From a bacterium (GTDB lineage: Bacteria > Patescibacteriota > Minisyncoccia > Phycocordibacterales > UBA10002), in contig JAUSFR010000065.1 of NCBI GenBank assembly GCA_030649775.1, forward strand, positions 1-32,196: a stretch of DNA of 32,196 nucleotides, given 5' to 3'. Positions 1 to 7,017 of this stretch are shown here, piece by piece. Each line of letters starts with the position of its first letter. Position 1 is the first letter of the stretch. The position numbers were made by a program, and so were the translations under genes. The notes under the pieces were generated by a model. The model was not told where the DNA came from. It did not search any database and saw only the letters and a list, made by a program, of their open reading frames with translations.

Positions 1-34
1 TTCTTCATTCTTCATTCTTCATCCTTCATCCTTC
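1..34. repeat. TTCATTC-type short tandem repeat
   Basis: About five degenerate copies of a 7-nt unit (TTCTTCA/TTCATCC) run directly into the first start codon. Similar short-period repeats of different sequence occupy other spacers in this window. The left edge may be cut by the window boundary. Confidence 0.6.
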
Positions 35-733
35 ATGCTCCATTCTCTTTCCCATCACGCATACGCTATTGCCGGTACCGCGGAAGATATGCTCCCCGAG
101 CTTTTGTGCATGCTTGAAACCAGTCTCAAGGTTCGTACCAAAGGCAATCCCGACTTTCTCCTGCAACAGTACGAAACAATGGGTATTGGTGAAGCGCACG
201 AACTCAAAAAATCGGCGGAGCGCAAATCCGTATCGGACGATAAAAAGGTATTTGTGGTTCTGGCTCGCGGTATTACTCGGGAAGCGCAGAACGCACTGCT
301 CAAAGTCTTTGAAGAGCCACCCGCTGATACGCACTTCTTTCTCGTGGTCCCGTCCTTCGCACTCTTGCTTCCCACCCTCCGCTCGCGTCTGGAGGTGCTT
401 GACCTACATCCCGATGGTGAAGGCGCGGATATAAAAATCGCTACCGAATTTCTAGCGGGGACCGTTCCCGCGCGACTTTCTTTTGTCCAGAAAATGCTCA
501 AGGAGCTTGAACAGGAAAAAAAGAAACAGGAGGATTCTTCGGAACTCCTGCTTGAGAAAACGCGAATACTCGCATTCTTGGACTCACTTGAGTATACGCT
601 TGCAAAGAGGGACCATGTTGCTGTCGCACCTGCGCTTCGGGAGGTGCTTGAAGTGAAAAAGTATAGCCGTGACCGAGCGCCGTCGCTCAAACTGTTATTG
701 GAGCATCTGGCGCTGGTGTTGCCAAGGCTTTAG
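35..733 (+). CDS. DNA polymerase III delta'-like clamp-loader subunit
   Basis: This is probably the delta' (HolB-like) subunit of the clamp loader, which opens the sliding clamp for loading on DNA. The visible family signature is AQNALLKVFEEPP at residues 84-96, followed by LLPTLRSR at 111-118. These match the sensor-1 region and SRC motif of delta'/gamma/tau proteins, but the C of SRC is replaced by L. No Walker A loop is seen, which fits delta', a non-ATPase member. At 232 residues it is much shorter than the roughly 330 residues usual for HolB and lacks most of the N-terminal AAA+ core and part of the C-terminal collar. The start ATG at 35 follows a repeat tract without a Shine-Dalgarno sequence, and an upstream extension beyond the window cannot be excluded. 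It could also be a more general AAA+ clamp-loader fragment. Confidence 0.7.
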   Translation: MLHSLSHHAYAIAGTAEDMLPELLCMLETSLKVRTKGNPDFLLQQYETMGIGEAHELKKSAERKSVSDDKKVFVVLARGITREAQNALLKVFEEPPADTHFFLVVPSFALLLPTLRSRLEVLDLHPDGEGADIKIATEFLAGTVPARLSFVQKMLKELEQEKKKQEDSSELLLEKTRILAFLDSLEYTLAKRDHVAVAPALREVLEVKKYSRDRAPSLKLLLEHLALVLPRL

Positions 734-757
734 GCACTAGGCTCTAGGCTCTAGGAA
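734..757. repeat. CTAGGCT-type short tandem repeat
   Basis: Directly after the stop codon come about three copies of a 7-nt unit (TAGGCAC, TAGGCTC, TAGGCTC). This is another spacer-filling short-period repeat. Confidence 0.55.
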
Positions 758-775
758 AAAATGGCGATTGGATGG

Positions 776-781
776 TATACT
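776..781 (+). promoter_or_regulatory. Candidate -10 box for frr
   Basis: TATACT gives a predicted start near 788 and a leader of about 40 nt. That leader is filled with four degenerate ATTCGT units up to the frr start codon. No convincing -35 box was seen. Confidence 0.35.
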
Positions 782-828
782 TTTCTTATTCGTAGTCATT
801 CGTATATTCGTTTAATTCGTATTTTCGT

Positions 829-1380
829 ATGCCCTACAACTTTTCAAAACTAAACGAAAAAGCAAAAGAAGTACACGACTGGCTCGGGAAGGAGCTCGGT
901 GGACTTCGCTCGGGACGAGCAACACCGGCGGTTCTTGATGCCGTGCTGGTGGAAAGCTATGGAGCCAAAATGCCCATCAAACATGTCGCAACCGTCGCTC
1001 TTGAAGACGCGCGTTCGCTTCGCATTGTGCCGTTTGATACGGCCATTTCAAAAGAAATAGAGAAGGCGATTACGCAAGCGAGTCTTGGACTTTCGGTTTC
1101 GGTTGATGATAACGGCGTGCGGGTGAGTTTTCCCGAACTTACCGCGGAACGCCGAACGGCGCTGATGAAGGTTGCCAAAGAAAAGCTGGAGGCCTCTCGC
1201 ATTCATATGCGAAAAATTCGCGATGAAATCATCAAAGATATTGAAGCCAAGGAAAAAGAGGGGGGTATGGGCGAAGACGAAAAATTCCGTCTCAAGAAAG
1301 AGCTGGACAAAATGAGCGAAGCGGAAAACAAAAAACTGCAGGAAGCTTTCGAGCGAAAAGAGAAAGAAATATCCAGCTAA
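829..1380 (+). CDS. frr: Ribosome recycling factor
   Basis: Ribosome recycling factor, which works with EF-G to split post-termination ribosomes in the cytoplasm. It is full length at 183 residues (about 185 in the family). The N-terminal helix is followed by the conserved GLRSGRATPAVLD block near residue 25, then the VSVDDNGVRVSFPELTAERR segment, and a long charged C-terminal helix ending EAFERKEKEISS. The start ATG is preceded by ATTCGT-type repeats and not by a Shine-Dalgarno sequence. The next gene downstream is rseP, so the bacterial frr to membrane-protease order is partly kept, with no cdsA or dxr between them. No odd residues were noticed. Confidence 0.96.
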   Translation: MPYNFSKLNEKAKEVHDWLGKELGGLRSGRATPAVLDAVLVESYGAKMPIKHVATVALEDARSLRIVPFDTAISKEIEKAITQASLGLSVSVDDNGVRVSFPELTAERRTALMKVAKEKLEASRIHMRKIRDEIIKDIEAKEKEGGMGEDEKFRLKKELDKMSEAENKKLQEAFERKEKEISS

Positions 1381-1463
1381 TAATCAATATCCAATATCCA
1401 ATAATCAAACCGAACTGACACCGTCTGATTGGTTATTGATGATTGGTGTTTGGTTATTACACT
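1381..1463. repeat. CCAATAAC-type palindromic spacer repeat
   Basis: The spacer between frr and rseP is made of degenerate AATCAATATCCAAT units on the left and the reverse-complement type (GGTTATTGATGATTGG) on the right. Together they form a long imperfect hairpin. Related spacers lie at 8734-8826 and 28741-28834. Confidence 0.6.
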
Positions 1464-2570
1464 ATGACTATTGTTTTATTTTTCATCATCCTCGGTTCTC
1501 TCGTCTTCGTGCATGAGCTCGGGCATTTTCTTGCCGCCAAAAAGTCGGGTATCCGTGTGGATGAATTCGCACTCGGGTTCCCTCCGAAGGTGCTCGGGAA
1601 AAAAGTGGGGGAAACCGTCTACAATCTCAATCTCATCCCGTTTGGCGGGTATGTCAAAATCTTCGGGGATGACGCGGACGTGATGTCGGATATGGCCGTG
1701 AGTGAGGCCGACAAGGCGCGTAGTTTCATCGCGAAGCCCCGTTATATACAGGCGGTGGTGCTCGCTTCGGGCGTGCTCGGCAATATCGTCTTCGCGTGGC
1801 TTCTTATTTCCATAAGTTTTATGGCGGGTATTCCTTCGGCGATTGACGGAAGGTACGAAAATGAGGTACGTGACACCAAGCTTACCATCACGACGGTGCT
1901 CCCCGATTCTCCGGCCTACAAAGCGGGACTTCGTTCCGGTGACGCGATTGTGTCCATCACGGAGGGAGCAAAACAGTTTACGGACAGCGATTCGGAAAAA
2001 GCAGGGGATTTTATCGGCGCGAGCACCGGCGCTCTTGCTATCTCCTACACGCGCGGGAAAGAGGAGGGACGTATCACCGTAGAGCCGATTGCGGGTATCG
2101 TGGAGGGGAAACCCGCTATCGGAGTCAGTCTGGACACGATAGGAGTGGTGCGCTTCGGTTTTTTCAGGTCGTTTTTTGAGGGGGCGCTTATGACCTCCGA
2201 CCTCCTTCGTGAAGTGACCATTGGACTTTTTGGATTCCTACAGCAGGCCATCCTCGGCAAGGCAGACCTTGCATCCGTCACGGGGCCAGTGGGTATCGCC
2301 GGAATGGTGGGAGAGGCGCGTGTGCTCGGTATTGTGTACCTCCTCTCTTTCACCGCCTTTATTTCCATCAACCTTGCGGTCATCAACCTGCTCCCCATTC
2401 CAGCGCTTGACGGAGGACGCCTCCTCTTCCTCGCGATTGAAGGCATTATCCGTCGTCCCATCCCCGTAAAATTCACACGGGTCGTAAACACCACCGGCTT
2501 TGTCCTCCTTATTCTCTTTATGCTGTTCATTACCTATCGGGACGTCATCAAGTTAGTAAGTAGTTCGTAG
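1464..2570 (+). CDS. rseP: Site-2 intramembrane zinc protease RseP
   Basis: Membrane-embedded M50 family metalloprotease (RseP/RasP type), which cleaves transmembrane anti-sigma factors and signal-peptide remnants inside the bilayer. The zinc-binding HELGH motif is at residues 17-21 in the first membrane helix. A PDZ domain lies at roughly residues 115-215. The third-ligand motif NLLPIPALDGG is at residues 308-318, with the aspartate at 316. Two further hydrophobic helices follow, the last near the C-terminus. At 368 residues it is slightly shorter than E. coli RseP (450) because only one PDZ domain is present. The ATG at 1464 was chosen over an upstream in-frame TTG at 1443, because MTIVLFF starts the first membrane helix at the normal distance from HELGH. 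Confidence 0.93.
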   Translation: MTIVLFFIILGSLVFVHELGHFLAAKKSGIRVDEFALGFPPKVLGKKVGETVYNLNLIPFGGYVKIFGDDADVMSDMAVSEADKARSFIAKPRYIQAVVLASGVLGNIVFAWLLISISFMAGIPSAIDGRYENEVRDTKLTITTVLPDSPAYKAGLRSGDAIVSITEGAKQFTDSDSEKAGDFIGASTGALAISYTRGKEEGRITVEPIAGIVEGKPAIGVSLDTIGVVRFGFFRSFFEGALMTSDLLREVTIGLFGFLQQAILGKADLASVTGPVGIAGMVGEARVLGIVYLLSFTAFISINLAVINLLPIPALDGGRLLFLAIEGIIRRPIPVKFTRVVNTTGFVLLILFMLFITYRDVIKLVSSS

Positions 2571-2602
2571 TAAGTAGAAACAAACTGTTTATCTGCTATG
2601 AT

Positions 2603-2640
2603 TAAGAAAATCAATGAGCAGAGCGACTATGATTTCTTAA
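2603..2640 (+). other. Hairpin upstream of the proS leader element
   Basis: TTAAGAAAATC is followed by GATTTCTTAA, which pair with one bulge. The hairpin ends where the three-way-junction element begins. It has no T-tract, so it is not an obvious terminator for rseP. Confidence 0.35.
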
Positions 2641-2739
2641 CCCCGTGAAGTATCCCGCCGAAGGCGGGATTTCCGCAAAGCGGAAATACTTCACATGGTG
2701 GCGATTTTTCTAAGTCGCGCCGCTCCTAAAAAATCAGCC
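2641..2739 (+). ncRNA. Three-way-junction leader element ending at the proS start
   Basis: The outer stem GTGAAGTAT (2645-2653) pairs with ATACTTCAC (2686-2694). It encloses two hairpins, CCCGCC-GAA-GGCGGG (2654-2668) and TTTCCGC-AAA-GCGGAAA (2670-2686), with almost no unpaired bases at the junction. GTGGCGATTTTT, a weak GCGA/TCGC hairpin and the tail AAAAAATCAGCC follow, and the element ends one base before the ATG. A second copy with the same architecture and different paired bases lies at 13004-13103 in front of mraZ. It may be a cis-regulatory RNA or a repeated extragenic element. It matches no riboswitch class I can name. Confidence 0.6.
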
Positions 2740-3990
2740 ATGAAGCAATCACACCTTTTCACCAAAACCCGCAAAGAAGCACCAACCGACGAAGTCGCAC
2801 AGAATGCGAAGCTCCTTATCCGTGCCGGCTATATTCACAAAGAGATGGCGGGGGTGTACGCGTACCTTCCTCTCGGTCTTCGTGTTCAAAACAAAATAAA
2901 GCAGATTGTGCGTGAGGAAATGGATGCCATTGGTGGACAGGAGCTCATCATGACGGCGTTGCAGAGCAAAGAGTTATGGGAGAAGACAAAACGTTGGAGC
3001 GACGAGGTGGTGGACGTGTGGTTCAAAACGAATCTCAAGACTGGTGGTGAAGTGGGCCTCGGTTGGTCCCATGAAGAACCGATAGCGGAGATGATGAAGG
3101 GCTATATCTCAAGTTTCCGTGACCTGCCGATTTTTGTGTATCAATTTCAGACGAAATTGCGCAATGAGGTTCGGGCAAAGAGCGGAATTCTTCGTGGGCG
3201 GGAATTCGTGATGAAAGATATGTACTCGTTTTGCCTTGATGAGGCGGACCACACCGCGTTTTACAATCGGACGATTGACGCCTACATGCGTGTGTACCAT
3301 CGGCTCGGTATCGGTGAAGACACCTTTGTTACCTTTGCCGCAGGCGGAGCCTTCACCAAATTCAGCCATGAGTTTCAGACCATCGCGGAAACGGGGGAGG
3401 ATGTGATTTATATTCACCGAGCGAAAAAGATAGCGGTCAATAAGGAAGTGCTGAATGACGAAACCCTGAAAAATCTCGGGGTGTCGCGCTCCGAATTGGA
3501 AGAGGTGAAAACAGCGGAAGTCGGGAACATCTTTAACTTTGGGACGCAAAAATCGGAAGACTTGGGTCTCTCTTACAAAAATGAAAAAGGGGAAGCCATC
3601 CCAGTCTGGATGGGCTCATATGGTATCGGCATTACGAGAGTTATGGGTCTGCTTGCCGAGAAATTCTCCGATGAAAAGGGAATTGTCTGGCCGGAAAGTG
3701 TGGCTCCGTTTAGAGTTCATCTGGTCTCAATTGTCGGCGCAAACGGTGAGGCGGTAAAAAAGGAAGCGGAAAAGCTCTACCAAACACTTACCGACAAGGG
3801 TATTGAAGTGCTCTACGACGACCGCGACCTTCGCCCGGGCGAAAAGTTTGCCGACTCCGACCTCATCGGCATCCCGACACGCGTCGTCATTAGTGAAAAG
3901 ACGATGAAAGAAGGCAAGCTGGAAATCAAAGACCGCAAAACCGGCACCGTTTCTATGCTCTCCGAATCTGACCTCTTCAAACTATTGTGA
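2740..3990 (+). CDS. proS: Prolyl-tRNA synthetase, short form without editing insert
   Basis: Class II aminoacyl-tRNA synthetase that charges tRNA-Pro with proline. Motif 2 is visible as LRNEVRAKSGILRGREFVMK, then MYSF and the SHEFQ segment. Motif 3 is GSYGIGITRVMG. The C-terminal anticodon-binding domain follows (VHLVSIVGANGEA to YDDRDLRPGEKFADSDLIGIP). Bacterial-type ProRS normally has a ~180-residue INS editing domain between motifs 2 and 3. Here that region is only a short linker, giving 416 residues instead of about 570, so cis-editing of Ala-tRNA-Pro should be absent. The start at 2740 (MKQSHLFTKTRKEAP) fits the family. An in-frame ATG at 2695 would translate part of the structured leader and is less likely. 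There is no Shine-Dalgarno sequence; the leader element abuts the start. Confidence 0.95.
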   Translation: MKQSHLFTKTRKEAPTDEVAQNAKLLIRAGYIHKEMAGVYAYLPLGLRVQNKIKQIVREEMDAIGGQELIMTALQSKELWEKTKRWSDEVVDVWFKTNLKTGGEVGLGWSHEEPIAEMMKGYISSFRDLPIFVYQFQTKLRNEVRAKSGILRGREFVMKDMYSFCLDEADHTAFYNRTIDAYMRVYHRLGIGEDTFVTFAAGGAFTKFSHEFQTIAETGEDVIYIHRAKKIAVNKEVLNDETLKNLGVSRSELEEVKTAEVGNIFNFGTQKSEDLGLSYKNEKGEAIPVWMGSYGIGITRVMGLLAEKFSDEKGIVWPESVAPFRVHLVSIVGANGEAVKKEAEKLYQTLTDKGIEVLYDDRDLRPGEKFADSDLIGIPTRVVISEKTMKEGKLEIKDRKTGTVSMLSESDLFKLL

Positions 3991-4030
3991 ATAGTGCTCA
4001 ATACTAGGCCGGGTACCCTGCGGTCTCTGA

Positions 4031-4066
4031 TTTAGCACCAATCTACGACCGTAGATTGGTGCTAAA
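4031..4066. repeat. 36-bp palindrome, right flank of PaaX/Cas2-like gene
   Basis: TTTAGCACCAATCTACG is followed by the 2-nt centre AC and the exact reverse complement, giving 17-bp perfect arms. It ends one base beyond the stop codon of the minus-strand gene. It shares TTTAGCA ends, AATC and ACGA positions and total length with the palindrome at 4678-4713. Confidence 0.9.
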
Positions 4067-4067
4067 C

Positions 4068-4667
4068 TTATGGTTCAAGTCTAAACAAGCGTTTCCAGTG
4101 TGCCTCATTGTCAATATGTTCAGCTTCTATAACGCGAACATATTTTCGGACATCAAGTAGCTCCATAACGAAATCCAGTTCATTTTTGCACGGGAAAGGA
4201 TAAATACCTGCCGAGTTCTGAAGTTTGCGAAAGCCAAGTCTGGTGAGGTGGTCGCGAAAAGCATCTCGAGCCTCGCGCTCATCTTCGGGAATGTCATACA
4301 AAACAATCCACCATTTCTTGTTCCATGCGCCGGAATGGGCAATCCTGATGCGAGAGACTCGATAGGTGAGCGCCTTCTTTCTACCGTTTTCGCTTAAAAC
4401 TAAGGTTAGAGTCCCGTCGCTATTCTCCTTTGCCTCTATCAATTGAGATTCATAGAGCGCGCTTAGTGCCCGTTCGGCTGCCTGACGTTTTATATCTTGC
4501 CAGCCTGCATGGAGGCCCTTAATAATCTTCCATTGTTGTCCTGGGGAGCGGGTGCACGATAACGCCATCCCTCCGAGGAGCAACAAAAGTATCTTCTGTT
4601 GCGTTGGGCCGAATCGATGATACTGTCGGCGGAGCTGTGCTTTCCGATTTCGCGATGAGATATCCAT
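4068..4667 (-). CDS. PaaX/Cas2-like fold protein with N-terminal helix-turn-helix
   Basis: This 199-residue protein is not a classical housekeeping gene. Its C-terminal half has WWIVLYDIPEDE at residues 119-130, followed by a helix and RLGFRKLQNSAGIYPFPC. That matches the Cas2-like ferredoxin domain found at the C-terminus of PaaX-type regulators. The N-terminal ~90 residues are basic (SSRNRKAQLRRQYHRF), then a predicted winged helix-turn-helix (QQKILLLLLGG ... AAERALSALYESQLI). No CRISPR array or other cas gene is in the window, so a role in CRISPR adaptation is unlikely. The start at 4667 (MDISSRNRK) was chosen because the earlier ATG at 4685 lies inside the upstream palindrome. Both sides of the gene carry related 36-bp palindromes. 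It could be an autoregulated DNA-binding protein or the protein of a small mobile unit. Confidence 0.7.
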   Translation of the reverse strand: MDISSRNRKAQLRRQYHRFGPTQQKILLLLLGGMALSCTRSPGQQWKIIKGLHAGWQDIKRQAAERALSALYESQLIEAKENSDGTLTLVLSENGRKKALTYRVSRIRIAHSGAWNKKWWIVLYDIPEDEREARDAFRDHLTRLGFRKLQNSAGIYPFPCKNELDFVMELLDVRKYVRVIEAEHIDNEAHWKRLFRLEP

Positions 4668-4677
4668 GTACGTTAAG

Positions 4678-4713
4678 TTTAGCATGAATCCACGATCGTG
4701 AATTCATGCTAAA
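4678..4713. repeat. 36-bp palindrome, upstream of PaaX/Cas2-like gene
   Basis: TTTAGCATGAATCCACGA (4678-4695) is followed by TCGTGAATTCATGCTAAA, with 17 of 18 pairs matching. It lies about 10 nt upstream of the minus-strand start codon and downstream of an AT-rich region with a TATAAA -10 candidate, as expected of an operator or a terminal recognition hairpin. Confidence 0.9.
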
Positions 4714-4789
4714 TTGCGAAAGGGGTGGACATTTTATAACCTCTATTTCTATAACCTATATAAAGCCTTTGCGTTTATCGGTATTCGTA

Positions 4790-4795
4790 TATAAT
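4790..4795 (+). promoter_or_regulatory. Promoter -10 box of mreB
   Basis: TATAAT, within TATATAAT, places the predicted transcription start near 4802, only about 6 nt before the mreB ATG. No room is left for a Shine-Dalgarno sequence. Confidence 0.6.
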
Positions 4796-4807
4796 GCGTA
4801 GGCACCT

Positions 4808-5872
4808 ATGTTCAAGAAGCAAAGGGAAAAACTTTCGGGGTATCTTTCGAATGATATCGGCATTGACCTCGGTACCGCGAATACCTTGGTGTATATGCGT
4901 GGACAGGGCATCGTCATCAACGAGCCGTCCGTCGTCGCCGTCAACCAAAAAACCGGACAGGTGGTTGCGGTCGGTGCGCAGGCTAAGGAGATGCTCGGAC
5001 GCACACCGGCGCACATTGTCGCGGTGCGGCCACTCGTCGGCGGAGTTGTTTCTGATTTTGAGGTTACCGAGGAAATGCTCGCGTATCTCATTCGTCGCGC
5101 CGAAGCGAATTCACGGAAGTTTTTGGGTCCCCGCGTCGTGGTCGGTGTGCCGTCGGGTATCACCAACGTGGAAACGCGCGCGGTGCGCGACGCGACCAAA
5201 AATAACGGCGCACGCGCGGTCTATATCGTGGAAGAGCCGATGGCGGCGGCCATCGGCATCAGACTTCCCGTCAACGACCCAGTCGGCACGATGATTGTGG
5301 ACATCGGCGGAGGCACCTCCGATATCGCTGTCATCTCGCTCGGGGGCATCGTGCGTTCCAAGAGTCTCAAAATCGCGGGAGATAAACTCAATCAAGATAT
5401 TATTTCCTACATCCGTGGCGAGTTCAAGGTGCTTATCGGAGAAAAAACCGCCGAAAATCTTAAGATGGCCATTGGTTCGGTACTTCCCCCGCAAACGACG
5501 CTGGAGGCTTCCATTAAAGGGCGCGACCTTATCACCGGTCTTCCGCGGGAACTCGTCGTGAGCGATACGGATGTGCGCGAAGCCATTGCGTTTTCCATAG
5601 ATAACCTCATTGAATCGGTGAAGGAGGTACTTGAAACGACTCCACCAGAGATTGTGTCCGATGTAATGAGTCGCGGGCTTCACCTTGTCGGGGGTGGGGC
5701 GCTCATCAAGGGTCTTCCCGAACTTCTCGCAGAGACGCTTAAGATTCCCGTGCACTCCGCGGATGACCCGATGACCGCGGTCGCGCGCGGAGCAGGCATT
5801 ATATTGGAGGATTTTGACCGTTATAAAGGTGTGCTTATTGAGAACGAAGATGAATTACCCCCTCATTCGTAA
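4808..5872 (+). CDS. mreB: Rod-shape determining protein MreB
   Basis: Bacterial actin homologue that forms membrane-associated filaments and guides lateral wall synthesis. At 354 residues it has the normal family length. Phosphate-1 loop DIGIDLGTANTLVY begins near residue 15, EPSVVAV follows, phosphate-2 is VDIGGGTSDIAVISLGG, and the adenosine motif is HLVGGGALIKGL. The N-terminal MFKKQREKL is amphipathic and basic, fitting membrane attachment. It heads mreB-mreC-mreD-PBP2, and its last codons overlap the mreC start. The promoter TATAAT is only 12 nt from the ATG, so the mRNA is predicted to be almost leaderless. Confidence 0.97.
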   Translation: MFKKQREKLSGYLSNDIGIDLGTANTLVYMRGQGIVINEPSVVAVNQKTGQVVAVGAQAKEMLGRTPAHIVAVRPLVGGVVSDFEVTEEMLAYLIRRAEANSRKFLGPRVVVGVPSGITNVETRAVRDATKNNGARAVYIVEEPMAAAIGIRLPVNDPVGTMIVDIGGGTSDIAVISLGGIVRSKSLKIAGDKLNQDIISYIRGEFKVLIGEKTAENLKMAIGSVLPPQTTLEASIKGRDLITGLPRELVVSDTDVREAIAFSIDNLIESVKEVLETTPPEIVSDVMSRGLHLVGGGALIKGLPELLAETLKIPVHSADDPMTAVARGAGIILEDFDRYKGVLIENEDELPPHS

Positions 5873-6677
5873 CGTACGGTCAAAAAGTCGTTTCGGTTGG
5901 TTTAGCGCTCCGCTCTTCTTTTTGGTGGTGATTATTCTTTTTCATTTCCTCTATCCGAAAGCACTCGGAAACCTCGTGTCGGAAGTAGCCTTGCCCTTCT
6001 GGAATGCCGAGCATTCCGTGGTGGCGAGGGTGCGCACCGCTTTCGCGTACTTTTCCTCTAAGGCAACCCTAGAGGCGGAGGTTGAGAGACTGACGGGAGA
6101 GCTTCTGCGGGTAAACCGTCTGCTTCTTGACCGTGACCTCCTGCTTGAAGAAAATGCGTTACTCAAGAAAGTGGTTGGTCGTGATGCTACCGCGCAGAAA
6201 CGTATTCTTGGCGCGGTTCTTGTAGCGCCCCCGCGGTCACCGTATGACAGCGTTATGCTTGATGTCGGAAGCAGAGACGGTGTTATTTCTGGTGCGCGCG
6301 TGTTTGCCGGCTCGGTGGCGCTGGGCTCCGTGAGTGTGGTGTATTCGCGTACCTCCCTTGTGACATTGTTTTCAACGGCAGGGAGTAAAACCCCGGTGCT
6401 CATTCTGCATGAAGGACTCGCGCTCCCGGTGGAAAGCGTCGGGCAGGGAGGGGGAGAGTTTATCGCGACTCTTCCGAAAGAAACATCCGTGAGCGTGGGG
6501 GACGCGGTCGTTATTCCGGGGTTACCTCCAATTCCCTTCGCGAAAGTGGAAGCGATTGTAAGTAGCGCCACCGATTCATTTGAGGTCGTGCGTTTTAAAA
6601 ATCCCTTCTCCTTCTCCGAGCTCCGATTTCTGGAAGTTGAGCGGCCCGCGGAAGTGGGGCAGACACAGACATTATGA
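5850..6677 (+). CDS. mreC: Rod-shape determining protein MreC
   Basis: Single-pass membrane protein that links MreB to the periplasmic wall-synthesis enzymes. A basic N-terminus is followed by one membrane helix (FSAPLFFLVVIILFHFLYP), then a coiled coil (LEAEVERLTGELLRVNRLLLDRD). After that comes the two-barrel MreC domain, with VGSRDGVISGARVFAG and GDAVVIPGLPPIPFAKVEAI. At 275 residues it is in the family range. ATG 5850 was chosen because it overlaps the end of mreB by 23 nt, giving translational coupling, and begins directly before the membrane anchor. A TTG at 5814 would add residues with no match. The stop overlaps the start of mreD. Confidence 0.93.
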   Translation: MNYPLIRNVRSKSRFGWFSAPLFFLVVIILFHFLYPKALGNLVSEVALPFWNAEHSVVARVRTAFAYFSSKATLEAEVERLTGELLRVNRLLLDRDLLLEENALLKKVVGRDATAQKRILGAVLVAPPRSPYDSVMLDVGSRDGVISGARVFAGSVALGSVSVVYSRTSLVTLFSTAGSKTPVLILHEGLALPVESVGQGGGEFIATLPKETSVSVGDAVVIPGLPPIPFAKVEAIVSSATDSFEVVRFKNPFSFSELRFLEVERPAEVGQTQTL

Positions 6678-6961
6678 GACGAGTGCACCCGATAATGGAA
6701 ATATTTTCGAGCAGAGTTTTTATTGATTTTTTGCTTGCCCTCCTCGCAATGCTCACTCCGTGGTGGTTTTCGCTTCTTGCCGGAGCGCTGTTCTTTTTTA
6801 TTTTTGACGGGTTCGTGGAGCTTCTGTTTCTCGCGCTTCTCATTGACCTTCTGTACGGAAGTCCGCTTCCTCGTTTCTTCGGCTCGCCGTTTGTGCTTTC
6901 GCTCGCAGTGGTGCCCCTCTACTTCCTTCTTTCCGCGCTTAAACAAAAGATGCGGTTTTAA
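6674..6961 (+). CDS. mreD: MreD-like membrane protein, short
   Basis: Small hydrophobic protein of 95 residues between mreC and the PBP2 gene, the normal place of mreD. MreD is the polytopic partner of MreC and PBP2 in the elongasome. About three membrane segments are visible (VFIDFLLALLAML, WWFSLLAGALFFFIFDGF, and FGSPFVLSLAVVPLYFLLSAL), compared with five or six helices in the ~160-residue classical MreD. The ATG overlaps the mreC stop by 4 nt. Assignment rests on position and hydrophobicity; sequence alone would not identify it. Confidence 0.7.
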   Translation: MRRVHPIMEIFSSRVFIDFLLALLAMLTPWWFSLLAGALFFFIFDGFVELLFLALLIDLLYGSPLPRFFGSPFVLSLAVVPLYFLLSALKQKMRF

Positions 6962-7017
6962 CCCACCGCGGAGGTCAAAAGTGTTTTTGCAAACGTTACC
7001 AAATATACCCGTTTCTT

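Noticed and set aside
2641..2739. T-box leader for proS
   Set aside because: The conserved T-box sequence and specifier-loop layout are absent, and a related element also precedes mraZ, which is not a tRNA-charging gene.
2695..2739. Upstream in-frame start of proS at 2695
   Set aside because: It would add 15 residues encoded by the structured leader with no family match; MKQSHLFTKTRKEAP is the expected N-terminus.
3984..3990. TGA read as glycine, as in Absconditabacteria and Gracilibacteria
   Set aside because: proS and other genes end at TGA at the expected family length, and no conserved gene needs TGA read-through.
4068..4667. Genuine CRISPR-associated Cas2
   Set aside because: Cas2 is about 90-100 residues and lacks the N-terminal DNA-binding half seen here; no cas1 neighbour is present.
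5951..6946. Long minus-strand open frame opposite mreC and mreD
   Set aside because: The translation is rich in R, S and T without any family motif, and the plus strand carries clear mreC and mreD genes. It is an antisense shadow.
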